From Trichoplusia ni (Eukaryota > Arthropoda > Insecta > Lepidoptera > Noctuidae): a stretch of 64,000 nt of DNA. Position numbers and translations under genes: made by a program. The DNA lies in NCBI RefSeq assembly GCF_003590095.1, contig NC_039491.1:7254001-7318000 (forward strand). Direction: 5' to 3'. Of the stretch, positions 1-14,000 are shown piece after piece (positions within the stretch are counted from its first letter, which is position 1; every line of letters begins with the position of its first letter). The notes under the pieces are model-generated. The model did not search any database, was not told the origin of the DNA, and saw only the letters and a program-made list of their open reading frames with translations.

Positions 1-3000
1 GAAATAAAAATCCGCAAAACATAATTCACAGCTTTTATTTTGCCGTGCCTTACAGCTTATAATGGTGATACTTCTTCTTTTTCAGATTACTATTGTCTGA
101 GTGTGGCTGTTAACAAATGCTATGATAAGAAAAGGCCGAGAGTCAACAACACCCACTAAACCCTTCTTTCAGATCTTTTAGTTTTTCTTTAACTGCCCAC
201 CTAGACTGTCATCGTTCCGCCAAGTACCTGGGCACAAATAAGTTCCTGTGTGCATAATATTAGCCACTCTCACTTGTACACGATAATAGTAAAAAACAAC
301 CGAACTTCAAATCGTTCAGTATCACACGTGTAAGACATTACAGTCATCTACTTACGTTAAAAAATAACGAGAAAAAAATGGGAATAAAGTCATCAATCAC
401 AAAGTTGATGAATGAGTGATATAGAGCCAAATTACTTAAATATTAATGTTCGAGTCGATCACACCAGAGAGACTTCCACCACCTCTTAAAGTAATATGTT
501 GGTAATGTGTAAAAGAGACGTCAATACGTGGTGTATCGTGCTGTCACGCTCCCACAACAGCAATTTTTAAAACTTTAAAACGTGGTGCAAGTCCCTCAGT
601 ACCGAAGACTAATTCGCTTAAGAACCACATATCGGCACTTCAAAATATAAATGAATATTAAACGGCACGTACAGTAAGTATCCAATTAAATAGTAATCTT
701 TGTATTGTGGTCTCTATTCCGTGTGTCATACATACAAAAAACATGTACCTTGTACATACAATTGAGTTCAGTAATTCCCCAATCTTGAAAGTGGGCAAAA
801 AACAGCCTATAGAAGAACGAGCTGATTGGTTTTTCCATTGCGGCTACTGTGTGTTAAGCCTATTGTGGCAAATAATTATTTAAAAAAAAACTCGGTTTCA
901 AATTTGATAAAAAAGGATGAAATCCCACGCATTACATTACTTCTAGGATGAAAGAGATAGGCTAGTTTGATATTATGCGATTTTTGTTCAACAGACCAAA
1001 AATATTTGTTCTCCTCCCTTAGCCGGCTAGCCAATTAGTCTAGCTTATACAGTAATTGTTTTAGCTACTAAAGTACTGAACCATTTTCTGCTAGAAGTGG
1101 GCACTGAGACGATAGCCCCCTCAAGTTTTACGAGAAGGATTAGTCCACTCCTAATTACCGTCTTTAATTTTATCTCAGCTCAGAAAGACTCACATTTAAG
1201 GGAAGTCTACGTCAAAGTTGAAGGCCTTATAAGAAAATCCACACAAATGTAAATTAGAATTACTATGCAATACATTCATACATACAACGTTGAATCAAAG
1301 TATACTTTTAAATATGACATAAAAAATCAATATAGCTGACACTCACGATTCAATGGTAAACATTCTTACAGAAAGATACACATGCCTCTTAATTTTTAAA
1401 AACTTTAAGCTTACGTCTATTCACGCACACCGAATAGATTTTACTCCGGCTTTTTTTTACAGAGAGACAAACTCTTAGCCACTTTTACAAAAATCTGTTC
1501 TTCTGGCTAGAGAGCAGCATCTCAATACAATAAATATATAAGCATGAGACACGAGCCTTCTTAAAGAGGCCACCGTTAATCATGTCATAAACCTCCACAC
1601 GTCACAAGCTTTAAAGATTTAACGGAAACTCTTGATTCGATTAAAAGGTAAGACAAGCTATCTGGCTTCTAAGAGACTGTTATACTTTTATGACACGAAC
1701 TTTAACTTGAATCTTACTTAAAGAACCGCTTAACCTGCTATTATACGTATCAATTTTAATGCAGCGTCTATGAATAAAAGGAAACGTTTTTGTGACGGAA
1801 ACGTTTCGTAAATTTACAAAAATTAAAATAGGATGCCTCTCTTTTGTACGTAAATATTATCAAATAATGGAAAAAAAATACTTCAATTGTATAATTATTT
1901 TTATTTTTCGGAATTGATGAAAATGCTTTTAATAGTTTTCATTTCCTTACCTCTACTTTAGTACATTGTATAGGCACAGTAGTATCTTAAAACGTGAATT
2001 TTGCTCCCAACAATAATTATGTTAGTTCCGTTTTAGAGGTATCCAGACTGGACTGCAACGGCGACGTACGGTTATTGCGTTAGGTGGATATAATGTAACC
2101 TCTACTCGGATCAAACGGTTCGCTTTCACTAACCTCATGCACAGCTATATAATGGAATTTCATGCAGACAGTTGTTTCGATCCCATTATAACTTAGTTAC
2201 CAGGTTCACTAAGGCGAGCAAAAGGCTAAGAATTTGTAGATCATGTTACAACTATCTAAATTCCACGTAATCAATTGTAGAATGTAGCTTTAAGTGTGTA
2301 CATTTGAGTGCTTTCAGTCTGAAAAGGAACTTATCTTCAAAACTTCTAAAAAGTATTAAAGTTTTGTAAAATTAGCAACAGAATGAAAGGATTCAATATT
2401 TGGCATTTATGAACCATCCATAAGTAATAGGGACCTTTTTGAGGTTGAGCGGAGAACAAATCATGAACTCTTATCTGCTCGGGAGAGAATTGCGAGTAGT
2501 GTCTCGACTACCTGAACCTGAACCGCCATACAACGTCTCCCGCATTTAAGATTTGCGTGGGAGTACATCACAATTAATCACCATTTTAAGAAATACCCTC
2601 GAGTAGTGTGGATAGCCGTTGGTGTTGGTGTTGACCACGAATGCTTGTTCTTTCATTACATTTCATTGCATACAAGGATTCAATTCCTTAATGCCGGAGT
2701 GTCTCTTTTTCAAAAAGAAAAATTGTGGAGTCAATGTGAAAAACAAATGGGTTTAAATATCTCTACAAGAGGATATCTGGAGCAATTTAGAGGTTTGTTT
2801 AGCCGTTAAGAAACTAGTTAGTAAAGATATCTAAAAATAGCGAATTTTAAGACGTCATTATAATTAGAACAAGTATGTCGAAACATACAAAAAGTTACAC
2901 TTGCTAAAAACCAGCATATTAATTTGGCCTTACTTGTCTAAACAGAGAAACACAGGCATCTAAATAACAATGAAATTCAAATTATGTACGCACCTCTAGT

Positions 3001-3221
3001 GCTTGCAAACATCTCACAAATTAGTAGCAAAGTAAAATAAACCTTATGCTGTCAAGTCAGATCTTATAATCCTTAATTTTGTCCGACGTTGCTTTTTCTC
3101 CGTTGTTGTTAGAATATGATTTTGCAAATCTGAAAAAAGATTTATTTATTTTCTTTAAGGTATGTAAGTAGGAAGGCAATGAATGACTCTCTATTACTAA
3201 CATGTAGAACATATGTATTTT
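1..3221. other. AT-rich non-coding DNA
   Basis: No coding frame above chance length on either strand (longest 67 codons, no motif). No repeat with recognisable ends. Confidence 0.6.
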
Positions 3222-3500
3222 AGGGTTCCGTAGTGAGGCACCGCTGTCTGTCCGTTTCTCCGTCTATCCGTTTATCGTCTGTCTCCAGGCTATTTCTCAT
3301 GAACCGTGATAGCTTTAAAATGTTTACTGACTATATAGCAAAACAAGAAAAACAAGACGTTTATAACGCTCATAAATTCGTTGTGAGAGAAATATATTTG
3401 AGGGAATACACCCTTTGAAGGAGGGACATCCGATTTGTTTTCTTTAACTTATTTGTAAGCGACCCCAGATGTCGCAGTTAGACTTACACTTGACCGGTTA
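3222..3500 (+). repeat. Interspersed repeat family, copy 1
   Basis: It starts AGGGTTCCGTAGTG and has a (GTCTGTCC)-like stretch. It continues with CCAGGCTATTTCTCATGAAC and ends ACACTTGACCGGTTA. The same sequence of landmarks occurs at 20570-20831. This arrangement is common in lepidopteran non-coding repeats. Confidence 0.7.
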
Positions 3501-3837
3501 TTTTAAATACATTTTACGTAAAGGCAACTCGTTTACTAGACTAAAAGAGAAATAACATTGACAGCGGAAAGTTTTAGACAAACTTAAACTGAGACAGCTC
3601 AGAATCTCTCTTTAGCTTTCATTTATGAATACATAAATTAACTCGCTGACAAAATGAATTTCATTACCAATCTCTTTTTTGCAGATGTTGAAACATCCCT
3701 ATTTTTAAACCAAAAAATGCAAAAACCTTTGTTGACTTGTCATCATTTGAGAGTAGATTAAAATTCTCCATAGGCAAACTTCGTGGTTTTACCCGCATTT
3801 TTGCCGTTCCCATTGGCGGCAATGTGATAATATAAGG

Positions 3838-4020
3838 AGATCAGTAATTCCCAATATTACCCTGTTTTACATAACAGATTTTCTACACCTAAGCATTACA
3901 TTAGCAAGTATAGACACCTCAATAAATGAGCTAATTAAAAACAAAAGACCAGTAGTTCCCAATATTACCATGTTTTCCATAACAGACTTCTACACCTAAG
4001 CTTTATAACAGCAAGTATAG
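3838..4020 (+). repeat. Direct duplication, two 75-bp units
   Basis: Units 3838-3913 and 3946-4020 share TTCCCAATATTACC, CATAACAGA, CTACACCTAAGC and GCAAGTATAG. They are offset by 108 bases with a 32-base spacer. The units differ at a minority of positions. Confidence 0.85.
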
Positions 4021-5045
4021 AGTGCAGAAAAGAGTTCCTATGCACCTAAGTACATTAAAATGGCCAACCCAATTTGTTTGATGAAGTCTACCGGACATTA
4101 CATGGTCACGAACTGGGTACGAGCGGGCCACTAGGGTATTATTTCCTATCGTAGTGACACTGCTCTCATCGATCTCGACGGTGTCCTAAATTGTTTCTAT
4201 CATTTTATTTTTTATCGCTACATGGAGGTAGCTGTTGTTCTGTTTTTATTCGTTTGTAATTTTTTACATACCAAAAGTTTTTTTTTGATCTAGCGGTCCG
4301 CGTTTGAGGAAAATGTACACAATAGTCACTGGCGTATTGTGACTTAAGTTAGCGCCTACAAATGTAATAATATATGTATGTAAGATTTGAGTTTTTATTT
4401 TGGTCTATCTCTCCTCAAAAGAATTTTATTAAAGTAGCTTGTATGAATTAAGCCATTCTGATTCGTCGACTTGCCTGCAATTTCGTGACGATTTCAACAA
4501 TAAACACCTCAGTAATTTTGGTATATTTTCTTGTCAAATTGTGTTGATGATTTGACGACTATTTGTAAAATCTGTCCTAAATACGTATTAAAAGAATGAC
4601 ATATAAAACTTTACAGATTTATTTTGTTCATAAACTACCGAAAACATACAAACTGTGTTGTTGTTGTAAGAAGAATAAAGCCATAAAGTAATGTATTTGT
4701 TTCCAGTTATGTTTCTAACAAAAAATATGCAAAACATAAGAATGACTAAGTTGTGAAATAAATTAATTATGTTACATGACCAGATTAGTAGTTTTTTTTA
4801 GTTTATGTTGAGATCGCGGATTTAGTGTGATTTAATAAAAAGTAAGTCATGTTTTAGCGCTGTTGGTTTTTTTTGGCGCAAAACTGTGACCCACATTTTT
4901 TTGTTGATCTACATAAACTTGATTTTACATCCTTATCTTAGAGTATTTAATAGTTTACCCAGTAGCGAGACAGGTTTCAAACGATATCGATTTTGCATCC
5001 AATTCGACGATTGAATATCCAACTTATAGCTTACAATGCCGCATT
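4021..5045. other. AT-rich non-coding DNA
   Basis: Nothing recognised between the direct duplication and the SINE. It has T-runs and no splice-bounded open frame. Confidence 0.6.
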
Positions 5046-5190
5046 GGCTTTACGGTTAGCCGAGTGGTCAGGTCTCTATACCAAACCCACTGTGCATGAC
5101 GTTCGTAGGTTTTATTCCCGCGTTAGTCAAGCATTTGTGTGATCACACAATGGATGACATAAATATTTGACTGAACTTTTGTGTGAGACC
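5046..5190 (+). mobile_element. tRNA-derived SINE, diverged
   Basis: The A box is GGTTAGCCGAGTGGTC. The decayed B box is GTTCGTAGGTTTTATTCCC. The body begins GTCAAGCATTTGTGTGATCAC, as in lepidopteran SINEs. The 3' end is unclear. Confidence 0.65.
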
Positions 5191-6734
5191 TGAATATTGG
5201 TGAAAGATTACGCGATACAAGGATTAAAGTTTTTACTGCTGGAGTGGATTTATGAAAAACAAAAAAAAATCCTAGATCCGATCATATTTTTTATCTTTAT
5301 CTCATAACTAAAAATAGTTTATTGGCGAAACACTTCAAAATTTGATTAGCTTACTAAACTATATTATGGCAGTCCATTTGGTTTTTAGAATATACAATGT
5401 CGTTTTAAAAACAGTGTAGCTTTGTACGCAAATAAATAAAAAATAAAAAGTGTAACGTGTCAAATATTTTTTGCGTAAAACGGGGTGCTCAAGCAGGTTC
5501 TGTTAAAAAGTTTGCATAAGCGAGCAGCTGAAATTTGCACGAAGTTTGTTAGACAGGGAGGTGGTGTCACGCCACTGATAGATTTTATAAGGAAAAGGAA
5601 GATAACTTATAAAATGTTGTAGAATAGTTTCTTTATATTCTAAAACTTACTTTTGATGCTTGAACATTGAAAATAATAGGACAGAATTTAGTTAGCAACG
5701 TAAATTCTTAATATTCTTCTTTTAAAGCCTACAAAAATTACCATCACTATTGACTTATCGACTGTCGACGTCATTCTGTTATTTATTTAAATGTCCAAAT
5801 TATGGACTTTGTGCGTTTATACTTAAATTAATTTTTAAGTTTTTTAAAACTTTTAGTGATTGGTGTCAGTCTACACATCAAAATCTTATTTTACAGCCCC
5901 CTTGATATTTTTTTATATTAAAATTATTACAATATACGTAAAAATTGACAGCGTGCTGGGCCCCGATTTTGCTATTTCACAATGGCCTGGTTTGTTGCGC
6001 CTTTTCTTCTTCACAGCCAGAGCACTTAGGTAGAGGTGAAGGGTGAACGATTCGGGGTGCTCTATTGTTGATACTTTGACGTTCAAAAATTTTACTTTGC
6101 AGCTTAACTTGAATAAATAGATTTTAATTTTAATATAAGTAAATTATGAGTGGCCTACTATATGAGTTTTTTTTTAATTTCAGGCATGACGTAACTTGCC
6201 AGCTATAAAATTGTAAGTCACAAAGGTTATAAGGTCATGCATTGCATGAAAAACATTAAGCTGCGGTCTTCGATATAAAATACGGTCGCATGCCAGAATA
6301 GAAAGCCAAATATAGAAACTTTTACTTTTATTAGTTAAAGCCTTAGTTTATTTGTTCTCAGAAAAAAAATAAGCCTTGTATTTTTATTCTCGTTGTTTAA
6401 ATTGTGATGATTTACTATCGTGTGCCAGATTAGTATTAAGAACTTGGGATTTATAAGTTTTTAGCAAATTAAATTATTTATAAATTAAGTAAGCCTGCAC
6501 TAATTTACATAAGGTTTGAATAACTGGGGTATCATTCAAATAATTTTACTAATGTGAAGTAAGGACTTGTTAGCTTATTAATTTACGGAGTAGTGGAATG
6601 GTGTCAGGAAAAAAGGTACGGTAAACCAGTAGCATTGGTAGACATCTGGATTTGATTATTAATAAAATATGTGATTGTATTGAGTGCCCCTAGTTACAGC
6701 AACATTGTAGTTTTTTGTGTCCACATAAAGGAGA
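5191..6734. other. AT-rich non-coding DNA
   Basis: Between the SINE and the first GC-rich patch no gene or bounded repeat is visible. Confidence 0.6.
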
Positions 6735-6990
6735 ACCTGTCTGGCCGCTCACCGGGCGTCTGGCCGCCGCCGAGCGTTGCATCGTTCGAAATTCGTCTGG
6801 TGTCGCTTACGTAACGCCAGCGGCGCGGCCGATTGATCAACCCTAAATTAGTGGATACGGGGAGCGAGCGGCGCGCGGAGGGCTACGGCAAACTAGGTTG
6901 GCCGCGGAAGCACACTAACCCCTAGAAAACTAGGGGTGCGAAACTCCTCCCCCTTTTCTGGTCACGGGAGCACAGCGATTGGTCCGTCCG
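6735..6990. promoter_or_regulatory. GC-rich promoter-like patch
   Basis: A CpG-rich patch in AT-rich surroundings. It contains an inverted CCAAT box (ATTGG at 6978-6982) and an 8-bp perfect hairpin, ACCCCTAG-AAAA-CTAGGGGT (6918-6937). No open frame or convincing TATA. It could be an enhancer, a distal promoter or a GC-rich repeat. Confidence 0.3.
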
Positions 6991-9900
6991 CCTCAACCGC
7001 TCGCCCCTCACCCAGATTACAATCGGTGGGGTGCGCTCATAGAAATAGTGCTATGTGCTCATCTATGTACACATAAATACTGCATGAGTACATAATATAT
7101 GGGGAGACCCCAATTCGTGACATTGAAACAATTGCGCACTGTAACCCCCATCGCCATAGTACTTACGTAGATACGACCCTATAATAGTCGAATTTTTGGT
7201 ATGACTATCCAATTTTTTTACCTAAATAGTGATTTGGTTTATCCAATAACGAATCCTCACGGCACAAGGCTGTTTACATTTTGTCTTTCAACTAAAATGT
7301 TTTCTTAATAATTTGTGTTGGCTGAAATTTTTTATCGGAACCCTATGATTGAATGTTTGATAGTTTTGGTTAACAAAGTCCACCTGACTTATTTGAATGA
7401 AAACAAAACAAAGATTAAAAGTTGTTTTAGTAGATGAAGTTTCTCCGAGTGCTAAAATTTTAATAACACCTGAAAAACTCTAGGTTAGCTTAGCTAGTAA
7501 ATTAATAGTTTTCTCAAATGCTGATTTAACTTTTTTTTTTTTTAATGTCAGATTTTGTTTATCAGAACATACTTTATAAAGCATTGAGTTACTGCCTTTC
7601 AATTAAAACCATAGAGTTTTTCTTGAAAGTTCAAAGTCATACTTTCTCAAGAAAGCTTAAAAATAATAATTCAGTTTGTTTTCATCGTCTTCTTTTTATT
7701 TAAGAGATTGATATTATAATGCATTTAAGTTAATATACCATGATTCAAATACTAAATAATACATCAGAAACAAACCTGTTATCCTCTAAAGCACCTGTTT
7801 ATCTGTTATTTTTAATCCAGTAAAAACATGGTTCCAAAACAAGGGTTATCCCACATTAAGTTGTGAAAGTTGCAGTGTCCTGGCATCAAATAGAGCAGTA
7901 GGGCAATACAAGGCAACGCTCACAACTATAATTTGTTGGCGGCGTTATTAAACAGGAAGTTAGAGTCTGGCGAAGTTTTCATACAAAGATGTACGAAATG
8001 AATGATGTGACTATAAAAATTAAATGTTTAGACAATTTGTTTAATTGTGTTTCAGTGACTGTAAAGGTTAAGTTTTGTTCAATTATGTTTTGTTTAATTT
8101 CTATTGTTTTGAAACATGTCCTTGTTTTCCAGAAATGTATACAATTTAAATCATACAAATGTAAAAAGGAAAAAGCTAGAAATATTGTTTCTAAAATATA
8201 ATATTTTTTTAGCTTGTCCACAAATCCACATGCACGTCGATTTCACAAGATAGCATTAATTATAGCGAGCTGATACATCTTGTACCTTATTTTAAATGTG
8301 TGTTGTATTTTGACAAAAATGTACAATTTTGAAGATAGCACCATAACCTGAACTCCTGTTCCAAGAATCTATGATGAAAAGCCCCTCAACCATAACTGCG
8401 CTGTTTGTAATTGATGAAATAAATCACCATTAAAAAAGGTGTAATCACCACGCACTCGCCAAGTAAATTGGTGATTTGTAAGTGCTAACTAATGTAATTT
8501 TCAGATTAATAGGGATGTTTTTCAATTGTAAAAAAATAAAAATAAAAATTCTTTATAACAAAACGTAGCTTATTTTAAGCAGTTACAGAATAAATCATTT
8601 TCTTGACGTTTATTATTACGTTTTATTTATTACAGAGCGTAATAACCTCCGTTTTATATCTGATGTCTTTTAATTAATTAATTTTTTTACCATTCCATAT
8701 CAGTATTTTAACATAATTATTTTTGTAAAAGTAAAACGTATAATTTTTTCTACTGTTTTTAATCGACTTGAAAAGGGGGATTTTCAATTCGGCCTTTATT
8801 GTTTTTAATGCAGATTTTAACGTGTATCTATAGTTCTACCTTTTGTTGTCTTAGGTGCGATATAGACCCGTTCATATAAGGAGGAAATGAAAAAGTATTG
8901 ATACTCACGTGCCACCATTGATGTCGGGATGCTATTACGATTGCTCCACATGAGGCCTTTGAAATATGATAGAATTTGATGTAATTAAATTAAATCTTAG
9001 AGTAACATTACTATATATATTTGTAGAAGCGTGACAGCGCTATACACTGCGTAGAGCTTCATCTCTCTTCCACACCCGCAACGATTTTACGTTAAGACGT
9101 CATGGTAAGCCCTTTGGCCGTCTATTGTAATTATATTACATATTGTATTCAGTTACCTTCTTAAGTTTGTTAATGTGAAATTAATTGGAAACAAAAGAGA
9201 ATCGTTTTTTTTCGAACATGAACGATTCCGTTCGCGTCTGGGGCAGTGTCTGTCGAGTCCAAGTGAGTTGTGTGCTCAGTTGCTTCCAACATTGTCGTAG
9301 AGCAGCCACGAGCGAGCCAACTTCGCCTGAATGAAACTCGCGTCGAAAGACTTTCGTTTTCCATACGAGCGGCTCACATGTTCGCAGCTTTGCATTTTGT
9401 TTCCCGCTTTTTCACTTGTGACGTCACGCGATTCATGAGCGCGCTTTTATAACAATGTCTTGGATGCTGTGTGGAGCTGTTGAGATTGAGTTAAATAGTA
9501 TCGATTTTTATATCGATTGCGCTTTTAAAGTTCTTTGAATACAACAAGCCTTCTTAGATGAACAATTTTTCAAAATAATAATTCAATAATAACTATTTAG
9601 ACTAAGTCTTCGAACTATCTATCCATATATATAAGTCCGACAAAAAGACGGTATTGGTTGAATGAGAACTTCATTAAGTTCCTTCAATTAGTTATTTTTC
9701 TATTTTAAAATAGATATGACCAAGTTTATACATCTCGTATGAGTCGTAACAGATATCTTAATTAGCACCTTACCTTTAGGCTTCACGCACTAAGAGATAG
9801 CACCTGAACAAGGGCAAGGTAGCCGCTACTGATACGACAAGCGATTGTCTCGCATCCATTGATATAAAATACTGAGATGGAATGCGACTGCACTTTACTC

Positions 9901-10755
9901 AACAGTTTTGGTCCCACCTTGGGAGTGATGGAGTAGCCAGTCCAAAAATAATCTATAATTAAGATACGAATGGATGTTTTATCTAGAGAGGGCAGGCATA
10001 TTGATCCAAAAGCAACAAACAACAAATGATTTTGAACTAGTGAATATAATTATCTCAGTTTAAATAACCCATGATTAATTTATTACCATGGTCACAGCAT
10101 ATTTTTAGAATTATACAAATAACCGAAACAAGTGCAACTTTCAAAGACATCTGTTTCAATAGTAAAGGCGCCAACAATCACTTGATCTTCGTCTGTTTTA
10201 AAAAGGTAAAACATTCGAAATTCAAATTGTACACGTTGTAACATTATTCGCAACTGGCGAGTGTGTCGAAAGATGCATAAATATGAGGTGATCTAGAGAC
10301 AATAGGATGGTAGGTTATTTTTTTTAAAGTTAGTGAGAACTAGTAAAAAAATACTTTCCTGACAGTTCGAGAAAACAGTTTGCATAGCAAAAGTCGTTTA
10401 CGAAATCTATTTAACACAGGAAAATTACAAAGGACCTTAGTTTAAATTAACAGGATAACTTGATTAACAGCTAGAACTAAAACAGTTGAAAACCGCACAG
10501 ATCCAGACAAGATCTTCAAAGTTAGATAGCGTAATATTATTATGTCGTCTGAGCAGTCTGTCTGCGAAGTTGCATATCAGTAAACAATTGAAACCAGGTC
10601 AAAATGTAGCCTCAAATTATTTTCTTAGAATAATACGAACAGTAAATTGAAAGAACAATGGCATTCAATTGTTTGGTTACAATAATAAATATATTAGAAA
10701 GATTATCGTAATTGACGGACTTAAATATTTGTGCCTTTTTATGTTTTTTTTGTGG
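6991..10755. other. AT-rich non-coding DNA around the 9.2-kb patch
   Basis: Overlapping 70-80-codon frames at 7979-8221 lie on opposite strands and look like chance. The stretch TCTTCCACACCCGCAACGAT (9066-9085) resembles CTTCCACACCAGCAACAAT at 20192-20210, hinting at a shared repeat. Confidence 0.5.
9200..9450 (-). promoter_or_regulatory. Promoter-like patch with CRE and TATA-like sites
   Basis: A CpG-richer patch. It contains the full CRE palindrome GTGACGTCAC (9418-9427). Read on the minus strand, TTATAAAAG lies at about 9442-9450, so a minus-strand transcript could begin near 9415. Short open frames on both strands (60-64 codons) match nothing I recognise. The orientation is a guess. Confidence 0.25.
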
Positions 10756-11042
10756 TGATATCTAACTGAGACCGTTGTACTGCCAAGTCAAAGATCGTAG
10801 GTTCAAATCCCGGTATGAACCATTGTACTTTAAAATTTATTTGCGTATTAAAAAGTAATTATTATAATATATTAAATAAATGCTTATGAATCCGAATCAC
10901 AAAACTAATTGTAATAAAGTAATTCTAAAATCAAAAAATGGTGATAGAAAACATCGTGAGGAAACCAGTACCTCTATGAAGCTGTAAGAGTGTGTTGAAT
11001 CACGTCAGAAGCCTACGGCCTACATCGACCGTGTGAAAAAGA
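10756..11042 (+). mobile_element. tRNA-derived SINE
   Basis: The head contains GTAGGTTCAAATCCCGG (B box) and a weak A box. The 3' part has AACATCGTGAGGAAACC, a stretch shared by a widespread lepidopteran SINE body, and ends in CCGTGTGAAAAAG. The head and 3' part are linked by AT-rich sequence. Confidence 0.65.
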
Positions 11043-14000
11043 AAAGCATTTTTATCATAATCAATGTTCAGTGAAATGTTGTCTTGTAACAATCATTTAT
11101 AACATAAAAAAAATATTTCTAACATTATCTATTTTATTTTATTGGTACGAGAAAGTGTCTGAACAAAGATTATAATTTCTACCAGACCTGAAATTGCTGT
11201 GTGAAATAAGTGTTTATTTTTCTATAAATTAATATCTTTTGTCTTATTAGTTTCGTAAAAGTTCTTTTAACAAAAAACACATGTACAAAATAATTTCACA
11301 CAATGACATGGACATTAAAATTTTCTCGTTGAACTGTTTGAATACGTCTACTTAGATTTTCTCTCATACTCTTTAAGCGAAAAAGAGTTAAAAAACTGTT
11401 TTTAGTTGTTGGTGGTAAGTTTACCATACTTGTCACTAAGGCGGTGTAGAAAGCAGAAAACAATGTATTCATTCAACACTCATCATATTAGAAGACACCT
11501 CAAAATAATACTGTTAAAATTCTTTAAATTTTATGTAGGCATAACGTAAGTGCGCCGATCAAAATTCTAGTGGGCGTTCGTCACAAGATCCAATTTATAT
11601 CGGCCGCAGCAAAATTTTCATTCAAGGCCGAAATATTTATCTGTTTTTATAAGTATTCTCTTTGAACAGCTGTTAACAATTTGCGTATGATGAAAAGTCT
11701 AAATTGTCTGCAACATACTGTTTTTACACCTTGAACTGAAGGCCTACATTATTCAAACAAGCTTGTTCATTGTACTCGTCGATGTATTTCATTCTTTAGA
11801 TAATTCGCGAACGCAGGTGTCACGATGTTCTTATCGTGCTTTGTGGCTATTTTAGTGACTGACAACCAGAGCCAGATAACGCAACTTACCTACGAAGATA
11901 CTTGCCTAAAGACACGTACTGAGTGCATACAGATAATGCAACGGATCAAGATTAATGTGCCAAAGAATTAGGAAGTATCGTAAATTCCATAGTTATTGAG
12001 ATTTTGTCAAGGTATTTACTTATAACACTGCTACCAGCTTTTGGTAATATTAGACTAGCACAATAATGTTCGAAAAGAAGTTAAAAATTATCGTATTTTT
12101 CTTGTATTCGCTTTGTAGACTGAAAAACAATTGCGTAGAGAAGTACTTAATGATTTCCGTCTGATATTTGGTTTTCTATTTCCTTTTTAAAATATCGCTT
12201 TTAACTAGGTATAATGAAGTACCTACCGACTTCTTTAAAAAAAAAACTATTTCCTACCTTCTATAGATAAGTTATCATATAAGCCTCTGTTTTTTTTGTC
12301 TAAATGAACGCAAACGAGTCGATGTCGCATTTTGTTCGAGAAAATAATTTTGTTATTCACAATAGTTTAAAACGATAGACAAACAGGTTTCGCATTTGCA
12401 AAATATCAACCGTCTGCCGCATATATTATATTACCTAAGTAACGCCACGTTTCGTGAACGCGAAGATCCCTTTAGCGACAACCGTTATGTCGGCGTCTGC
12501 GCCGTGTATGAATCAACTCTGCGTTACAATAATTAAGTTACTCCTGCGACTACAAAAAGTCAAGCTTTTCTTAGCGAGGCGAGTCGACCTCAAGGCTTTG
12601 TGGCCGGCCAGACAGACCGAAAAACATCTAACAAAAGAAGCCATATGAACACGTCTAGTCGGTTTTAGGAATTCGCGCTAATGCGTCTGGCGACCCACTT
12701 GAATACATTTGCGGCCACTCGAACGTTATAAAATTATTTAATAATACAGTCTATTAGATGCGTCTGCGATGTCCCCTCTGCAGTACTGTTGTTTTCTCAG
12801 TCTGCACTATTGATGAGTCCGATTGAATTTACAATATTTATTATTCTACATGTTGAGAGGTTTTGTTCCATGTAGGTAGTAATATTTTTCCGTTGAAAAG
12901 GATTATTTCGTCATAAGCATTTGTAAATAGGTTTTATGATGCAGAAACTTGAAAAACATGTTTAGTAATATTTTTTGGCTGTTAGGTTATATTAACAAAA
13001 TTGTTACCTATTACTAAATTCCGTTTTATTTCCTTCTTCGTTCTGTCCCGTTTAAAATTTGGTTCGTTAATTATTAACCGTTCGAAGTAAAAATATTTTA
13101 CGTCAAGCTGTTTTCGCGAACGTCATGTTGTCTTCCTTTTCATAAAGTGAAGGTTCTAGAACAAAAATTTTGGATCCTGCTTTAGATAAATGTCAATAAA
13201 AAATAGGTACACTTTGGAAAGTCTTGATAAAAGAGGTTAAGTAGGCATGCATTTGTTTTTTTATGGACGGTAATTGGATGTTTTTGTTATATTGTCGATG
13301 CGTTTTCTTATCTCTAGTGTTACTGGGTGGACAGGGGATATCAATGCTAACAGATTAATGCAATTGCGTTTATCTAAAGAATTAAATACTAAAGTGTCGT
13401 ATCGGATTAGTGGCTAGGCTTATTAGGTGACCCTGCCTATAGCAACACCTACTAATTACTAAAAACAGGGGATATGTAAAGTGCTTCATTTTTCATTTAA
13501 TTTGTATTGCTATGAGAGATATCTATTATTTTTTAATAGATTAAGAAAATATCCCCACAAAAATAAAAAAAATATCTTGTATACTATGGAACTTGGCAGC
13601 CCTAGCACGATTGACATTTGGTCTTGTAAATGAATGAAGTTATTACTTCGATGTATCTGCTTGGTACGTGTTACAAGTGCTTCGTGAGTAAATTAGGGCT
13701 GTCATAAATGCAAAAATAATAATAATATTAATAACTATTATCTGGATAACAGTATCGTTTAAAATGAAAAAGTTAGTTAATACCTGAATAACTAGAAGAA
13801 TCCGATAGAGTTAATAAAAAAGATATAAAAATAAGATTAATCTCCGAAAAAAACGAAACAAGATTATGTTTAGTTTTTTTTATTCGTATATCATGTGACT
13901 TATTTATATGGCAGATTTTATTTATTTAATTTGATTGCTTTGATGCAGGTATTTTTATGTTTACGACCAAGTATGTAACTGTACATTTCTTATTACTTTT

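Noticed and set aside
7979..8221. Overlapping opposite-strand frames of 70-80 codons
   Set aside because: Both are low-information and typical of chance in AT-rich DNA.
10795..10830. tRNA-like B box as a real tRNA
   Set aside because: Weak A box and no closing acceptor stem; the downstream SINE 3' part explains it better.
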